From contig JANBQS010000914.1 in assembly GCA_027577415.1 (NCBI GenBank), positions 1 through 10,489 of the forward strand: a DNA stretch of 10,489 nt, written 5' to 3'. Below the pieces are notes generated by a model. The model had not been told where the DNA came from. It saw only the letters and a list, made by a program, of their open reading frames with translations, and made no database searches. Position numbers and translations under genes: made by a program. This document shows, one piece after another, positions 6,582 to 10,489 of the stretch. This DNA comes from Coemansia sp. RSA 922. Its lineage: Eukaryota; Kickxellomycota; Kickxellomycetes; Kickxellales; Kickxellaceae. Every line of letters starts with the position of its first letter. Positions within the stretch are counted from its first letter, which is position 1.

Positions 6582-7133
6582 ATTACTCCATGGCTTAATT
6601 TGGCGTAAGGGGTGTTGCGAAGGATTCGCAACATGGATGCCATGGGTATTGACAGTTGAGGAATATGGTGACCAGACATATTATGTTCGAATCTCACCAA
6701 GTTGAGAAAAGCGGGGGCCAAACCCAAGCCAGAATGGTAAGGAATAGACCCACACCACCGAGCACATACATATATCCCAGACAACTCTGGTGCAAATTGG
6801 CTTGCTGATCTATCCAATCGTTCCCTGAAAATCCCAATTCAAAATTTTTGGTTGCTAGCACAGTATTTAATGAACAATTTTCATTTGTCTAGAATATCAG
6901 GCGGTTGGTTAGATCTGTGCTAGATACCCCCCCTTCTTGCAGGCGTGGACTGTTGCGCTTCGTTTTTCACGCTGGTTCAAAAGCTCTATACCTCAAGACT
7001 TTCAGGCACTTTCAACTCTGTAGTCTATCAGGCGCAAACAGACACACGCTCCTTGCCTTTTGGCGCTGAGCGTGCTTTTCCACAAAAAGCAAATTTAAAT
7101 TCAGAGAGCGCATTTTCAAGCAAACAATCAAAC
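6250..7133 (+). repeat. Repeat unit 2, A half (copy R3 plus downstream sequence)
   Basis: This is the counterpart of 1719-2600 in the same orientation. It is clearly homologous but substantially diverged, so the duplication is not recent. It carries the CTTTGAATCTTGC, TTACTCCATGGC and TTTTGGCGCTGAGCGTG landmarks. Its right edge passes directly into the B half at 7134 with no intervening gene. The palindrome found in R1, R2 and R4 is broken here (6499-6514). Confidence 0.85.
6613..6633. repeat. Perfect hairpin, 9-bp stem and 3-nt loop
   Basis: TGTTGCGAA (6613-6621), GGA, TTCGCAACA (6625-6633). It lies in the A half of unit 2. The aligned position in unit 1 (about 2075-2095) does not contain it. 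No T run follows, so it is not terminator-like; it may be a small insertion or a chance palindrome. Confidence 0.6.
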
Positions 7134-7975
7134 TAGTGGGCATCGTCCAGCTCATTCACTTCAACCAAGGCCTATCATGAATCTACCTCATGTCAGCTGC
7201 CACATAGGGGTGCTTGAGGGGGGATATGCAACCTCAGTACTTTTTGTTTTATTTTATTTTGTTTTTAATAATGTGCGGGCTGGGGCTCTTGCATGCGATT
7301 ATGCCGACTATTTGAGAGTTGCTGCAGAAATAAACATTTTTCACCGAGTCAGCATTTGCTGAGACCAAAATGATACCGCCAATTTGACACCACAAATCAG
7401 CGCCTCTTGATGACAAGCAAAATCTTGGTTAGTGTATAGGCGTAGTGCAAGTCATGTATGACACGACACAAGGCCATGTATTTCCAATACAACTAATTGG
7501 CATGTCATCTGCCCTTTTGTCACCGACCAGCGGTTCCGTGTAAGCATGGAAATAAAAAACCCCTGAATACAGTCAGGCTATTTATGCATGACGCCAGTAT
7601 TAGCGGGGAAGCTTGCTTGTCTGCGTATTTCAGCCCCCCTGCGGCCATACATAAATTGACCTGAAACGATGTTGCAAATACAATAGCGTGAATATGCAAT
7701 GCACGTTGTCTAAAAAAAATAGGGCGCGAGGGCGGCGAATGTACTGTGCAACTCCCTCGTGAACTATTCTGTGGAAGCCGCCAAAATCCGAAAGGTACAG
7801 TTGCTAAGGCGGCGTCGGTGCTGCTGCATGCGTCGCGAGGAATGCAAATGACACGGATTTCGGATCATGTGTTATTTTTGGACATTCCGGGCCAGCGCCT
7901 CAAGGCCACAAGGAGAGGTTCCTGCATATCTCGCGGATCTGGTGCCGCAAGCAAGTGGCCATCGTTATAGACAAT
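7134..7975 (+). repeat. Repeat unit 2, B half
   Basis: This is the counterpart of 5214-5990. It joins the A half directly. It contains GGGGTGCTTGAGGGGGG and TACAGTCAGGCTAT like its partner and lacks the 17-base poly-A. Open frames inside it (for example 7746-7970 on the + strand) are not preserved in the partner copy and are not called as genes. Confidence 0.8.
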
Positions 7976-8432
7976 CGGATTGACGTTGCCAGAGTAGCAT
8001 TTCGGCGGCGACAACATTACCAAGGCGTTCTGGCACTCTGCGCGCTGGCATATTTCTCCTGCATTCACCCCAGCCTTCTCACTCTTGCCGAAGCTGATGC
8101 TCCCGCTGCACATGCAACTGCGAGGACGTTGATGATGTTCCTGCCAAGAGTCCTTCTTCTGTGGTGGCTGCAAGTACATCTTACTCGCAGAAGCAATTTG
8201 CCCTCTGATATGCGGCCATCGACCAAGCACTCGCGCAATGGCTCCTCCTAAACCACCACCAACAACAACAACTAATACTTTTCAGTTTTTTTTCCCCCCG
8301 ACCAGTTGTCGCTCCATTGAAACGCGCTCCTGATCCAGTAAACAATATAGTCAATCTTATATTAGTCTATTAGGTCAAAATGGTGCTGGAATTCGCCCAT
8401 TAAAAGATATGCAAAGGCTAAACAACATCGAC
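7976..8432. other. Spacer between repeat unit 2 and the membrane-protein gene
   Basis: Open frames exist on both strands here (98 residues on +, 121 on -), but neither resembles a known family nor has a convincing start, and traces of the 6000-6140 spacer can be aligned faintly. It contains a short CCA/ACA microsatellite (8253-8272), a run of eight T followed by six C (8286-8299) and A+T-rich sequence at 8340-8375, which would suit a polyadenylation region for the - strand gene. Confidence 0.5.
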
Positions 8433-9249
8433 CTATGGAATCCGACTCTTGAACAGCGAGTACCGCTCGATATTGTCCAACGTCCACTTGGGTCTCTGCT
8501 TCTCCCACTCCACCTCGCTTCTCTCCTTGCCAATGAGCTTGCCGACCTCCATAAAAGTGTCACGATCCAATCGTTTAGTCGAATCGTCAAAGCGCTTCAG
8601 ACATACAAGTGGTTCTCGGTCGGCATCAGACTTTGTTCTGAGCTCGAATGCGTGGTACTTGGTCCAAGCAAAGTGCATCAGGCGGTTAGCAAACGCCAGT
8701 TTAGTCCATACAACCAACGCATAGGCAATCAGACCAAGGATGAGCCAACCAAGGATATCGAGCACGCTCCAGCCAGCCGCCATAGATAGCATTTGGCTGT
8801 AGCCACCAGTGCCGTTTGCAACTTGGTGGCGCGATGCTGACGACGACGAGGCCAGTATGTGGAGTACTTGCATTAGCATCAGCATGATTAGACACGCCAA
8901 AGGCATGGGACGACAGGCCAAGACGGCGAGCGACACGAGTCGACTGCTCGACAAATAGCTGTGGCTGCGTTACTGACTGCATCCGTTGGTGGCCACGCCG
9001 CCGCTTGGCTGGAATCGACGCCAGAGTCTGCTCTGCGGCAGTCGCAGGCATCTCGCGCGACTCGGCGAATATGTTGGCTGTTGCCCATGTAAACACTTTG
9101 AGCGCCGCGTGAATGAGAAGAGATGACGACCGAGGCGAGTTCACTGTCAATGATCCATGTATACTCTGCTGTTGTTGCTCATTGCCGCTGGCTCCCGAAT
9201 GCAGTTTCTGAGCACCAATCTTCTCATCATCCTTGGTGCCTGTGACAGC
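8433..9249 (-). CDS. Unrecognised single-pass membrane protein, two exons
   Basis: Two overlapping - strand frames join into one plausible protein. The upstream frame is open from 9249 and includes SSSLLIHAALKVFTWATANI and a basic stretch, AKRRRGHQR. The downstream frame includes one clear membrane segment, VLDILGWLILGLIAYALVVW, followed by a charged tail, DREPLVCLKRFDDSTKRLDR, then KLIGKERSEVEWEKQRPKW and LDNIERYSLFKSRIP before TAG at 8433-8435. The soluble tail has the composition of a conserved cytoplasmic domain, but I do not recognise it. The frame change needs an intron between about 8960 and 8780 with a length of 3n+1. A TGCTAAT branch-like site lies near 8858-8864, but several donor and acceptor choices fit and I cannot fix the boundaries. 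The start is also unresolved: the upstream frame has no early ATG (MPATAAEQT is internal), so a further short 5' exon is likely. The C-terminus lies close to the repeat block and could be truncated. Confidence 0.6.
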
Positions 9250-9332
9250 TTAAATGAGTTGTCACCATTGTGTAGTGCCTTTCGTGTGTACTAGACAGTA
9301 GGGACCGTTGGCAACCAAATGGCATTGTTTGC

Positions 9333-9339
9333 TATAAAA
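9333..9339 (+). promoter_or_regulatory. TATA box
   Basis: TATAAAA stands in a region without repeats, between the - strand membrane-protein gene and a + strand stretch with a pyrimidine-rich leader and a good intron. Transcription would be expected to start a few tens of bases downstream, near 9365-9400. Confidence 0.45.
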
Positions 9340-9343
9340 TGAC

Positions 9344-9605
9344 ATGCCCGCCCGACACAGGAAAACAAAACAGCAAGCAGCAGTTCTCCTCTCGGGTTTG
9401 ATACCTCCATTACTCTTGCTAAATAATACTCTCTATCTACTCGTGCTTTCTCTCTACGACAACCAACTACCTATTGTTACCCACAACATACTTTGCAGCA
9501 AACAAAACGCAGCAACTGATAAAGGCATGTAAACAGTTTAACGGATATTGGTATCAACTTGTATGCTAACCAATTGTACACAGATATCTGAGTGAGGCGA
9601 TCTAG
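9344..9605 (+). other. 5' part of a + strand transcript with one canonical intron; coding content unclear
   Basis: Downstream of the TATA box, a C/T-rich tract (9385-9460) is followed by an intron with GTAAAC donor (9529), TGCTAAC branch site (9564-9570) and CACAG acceptor (ending 9583). An ATG at 9344 opens a frame beginning MPARHRKTKQQAAVLLSGL with a hydrophobic PPLLLLNNTLYLLVLSLY segment. Spliced, it would continue a few codons and end at the TAG near 9603, giving a peptide of about 68 residues. However, the ATG lies only a few bases past the TATA box, probably upstream of the transcription start, so this stretch may instead be an untranslated leader with a 5' UTR intron. No downstream coding exon is evident before the window ends. 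Confidence 0.3.
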
Positions 9606-10250
9606 GCTAGGCTGTCAATCAAAACTGAGTACCGCGCATTGCACAAGGATGAGAAGGAAGGAAGGTGGGGAGTAAGATTAAAAGGGCGGGAGATAAAGAG
9701 TACATGTCAGTGGCACTCTAGGGTTGCATGTTTAAGATGGCTGTGATACGCAGGCAATTGCAGAATAAGTATGAAGAACAATGTACAAATTAGGAAGGAT
9801 GAGGCAAGCAATGTGGGAGTCAAAGTTTCCATAGGAGTCGACTACAGAAAAGAATCGAGTACTTAAATTTGTGTAAAGTACTTGCTGGTGACTGTGGTCC
9901 TTCAACACAAAGTTCTCTTGAGATTATACATATGGTTGGAGCAACACTATATGTAATTTCAATTTATTGAAGATGCGAGAGGCTCTCAGAGTCAAGGGTT
10001 ATTGCTCGCGCATATACAGGGATCTAGAGCAATAACTTTGACAGCGACAAATATCACTTTCTGCTATTCATTGGCAGCCTTTCTAATAGTGGCAATGATT
10101 GTATGAAATTGAGCATATTTTATCATCCAACGTTTGAGTATAGTCTGGTTAGCAATATGTATTCCGTATCCTGAGCTTCACAAAAGGGGACACTTGTACA
10201 ATATTCTCAGTTATTTATGCCATGCAAGTCGGGTAGTTGAGCAGCAAAGT
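9606..10250. other. A+T-rich region without recognisable genes
   Basis: I see no long open frame, no RNA gene and no match to the repeat units here. The one structure found is an inverted repeat with a 10-bp stem, GTTATTGCTC (9998-10007) and GAGCAATAAC (10027-10036), separated by 19 bases. It is not followed by a T run. Confidence 0.5.
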
Positions 10251-10252
10251 CA

Positions 10253-10423
10253 TCAGGAATGAAAAAAGAGCTCTCCTGTATTGTACACTGTTGAATCCGT
10301 GTCGCTTGTGTACCTGTTTCGCTGGGTCTCAAGAAAGGATTTACAAGGAGTGATCACCATGTGCTCATAATCTCGTATCGTATCCTCGAAGGTTACGTCT
10401 ATCAAATTTACGGAAAACGACAT
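10253..10423 (-). CDS. Short repeat-associated ORF (56 residues), R4 copy
   Basis: It begins MSFSVNLIDVTFEDTIRDYE and contains HMVITPCKSFLETQRNRYTS, so the first 30 residues are nearly identical to the ORF at 1784-1936. After that the two diverge, and this copy ends at a TGA at 10253-10255. It may be the first exon of the same multicopy gene, or a fragment. No family is recognised. Confidence 0.3.
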   Translation of the reverse strand: MSFSVNLIDVTFEDTIRDYEHMVITPCKSFLETQRNRYTSDTDSTVYNTGELFFHS

Positions 10424-10489
10424 AATACTAATGCCCTATCAATACACTGGCCATCACCAAGTGATAAATTTAATTGACGCGATAAAAAA
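10286..10489 (+). repeat. Dispersed repeat copy R4 at the right end of the window
   Basis: It aligns with 1793-2002 in the same orientation and shares long identical runs with it, such as CGAAGGTTACGTCTATCAAA and TTTACGGAAAACGACATAAT. Its last 77 bases (10413-10489) are the exact reverse complement of bases 1-77. R2 continues past the equivalent point (2002) with further repeat sequence, so the window end is not a natural repeat end. Confidence 0.85.

Noticed and set aside
6685..6693. GTTCGAATC as an RNA polymerase III B box or tRNA T-arm
   Set aside because: No matching stem, no A box at the right distance and no cloverleaf can be folded around it. The aligned copy in unit 1 has lost the motif.
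7865..8230. - strand ORF of 121 residues and the overlapping + strand ORF of 98 residues
   Set aside because: There is no recognisable family or motif, the frame is not preserved in the partner B half, and the composition does not favour either strand.
1..10489. A complete DNA transposon bounded by 77-bp terminal inverted repeats
   Set aside because: No transposase is visible, the repeat continues past the equivalent point in R2 and R3, no flanking duplication can be seen and the exact length of 77 suggests an assembler k-mer. It remains possible but unsupported.

Overview
The window looks like eukaryotic, most likely fungal, nuclear DNA and is probably one short contig of a draft assembly. 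The evidence is a gene fragment for endoplasmic-reticulum alpha-glucosidase I (GH63), a well-formed small fungal-type intron (GT donor, TGCTAAC branch site, CAG acceptor, 55 nt), intron-dependent reading frames and many decayed repeats between genes. An early-diverging fungus would fit, but I cannot name the lineage. No rRNA, tRNA, CRISPR array or recognisable transposase was found.

Layout. (1) 1-540: an inverted copy of a dispersed repeat (copy R1) followed by what reads as a frameshifted gene remnant on the + strand. (2) 666-1745: a GH63 N-terminal domain gene that stops at about codon 351, before the catalytic domain, where repeat sequence begins. (3) 1719-about 5990: repeat unit 1, split into an A half (1719-about 2600) and a B half (5214-about 5990) by 2.6 kb that carries a single intronless 646-codon ORF on the - strand (2840-4780). 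(4) About 6250-about 7975: repeat unit 2, in the same orientation, with the A and B halves directly joined and no 646-codon gene. (5) 8433-9249: a - strand gene for an unrecognised membrane protein needing one intron. (6) 9333-9600: a TATA box, pyrimidine-rich stretch and canonical intron of a + strand transcript pointing away from it. (7) 9600-10250: A+T-rich sequence with no gene I can support. (8) 10286-10489: the last repeat copy (R4), whose final 77 bases are the exact reverse complement of bases 1-77.

The most informative structure is the pair of repeat units with and without the 646-codon gene: either that gene inserted into one unit, or unit 2 is a deletion derivative of a gene-bearing unit. 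All four repeat copies carry a short antisense reading frame or its remains, preceded by a cluster of GATA/TATC motifs that forms a small palindrome. This suggests that the repeat contains the promoter and first exon of a multicopy gene family, mostly decayed here.

The terminal inverted identity is exactly 77 bases and sits flush with both ends of the window. I read that as a probable de Bruijn assembly boundary (k = 77) inside a repeat rather than proof of transposon ends. Functional links between the genes are not evident: GH63 is a housekeeping glycosylation gene, and the 646-residue and membrane proteins are unidentified.
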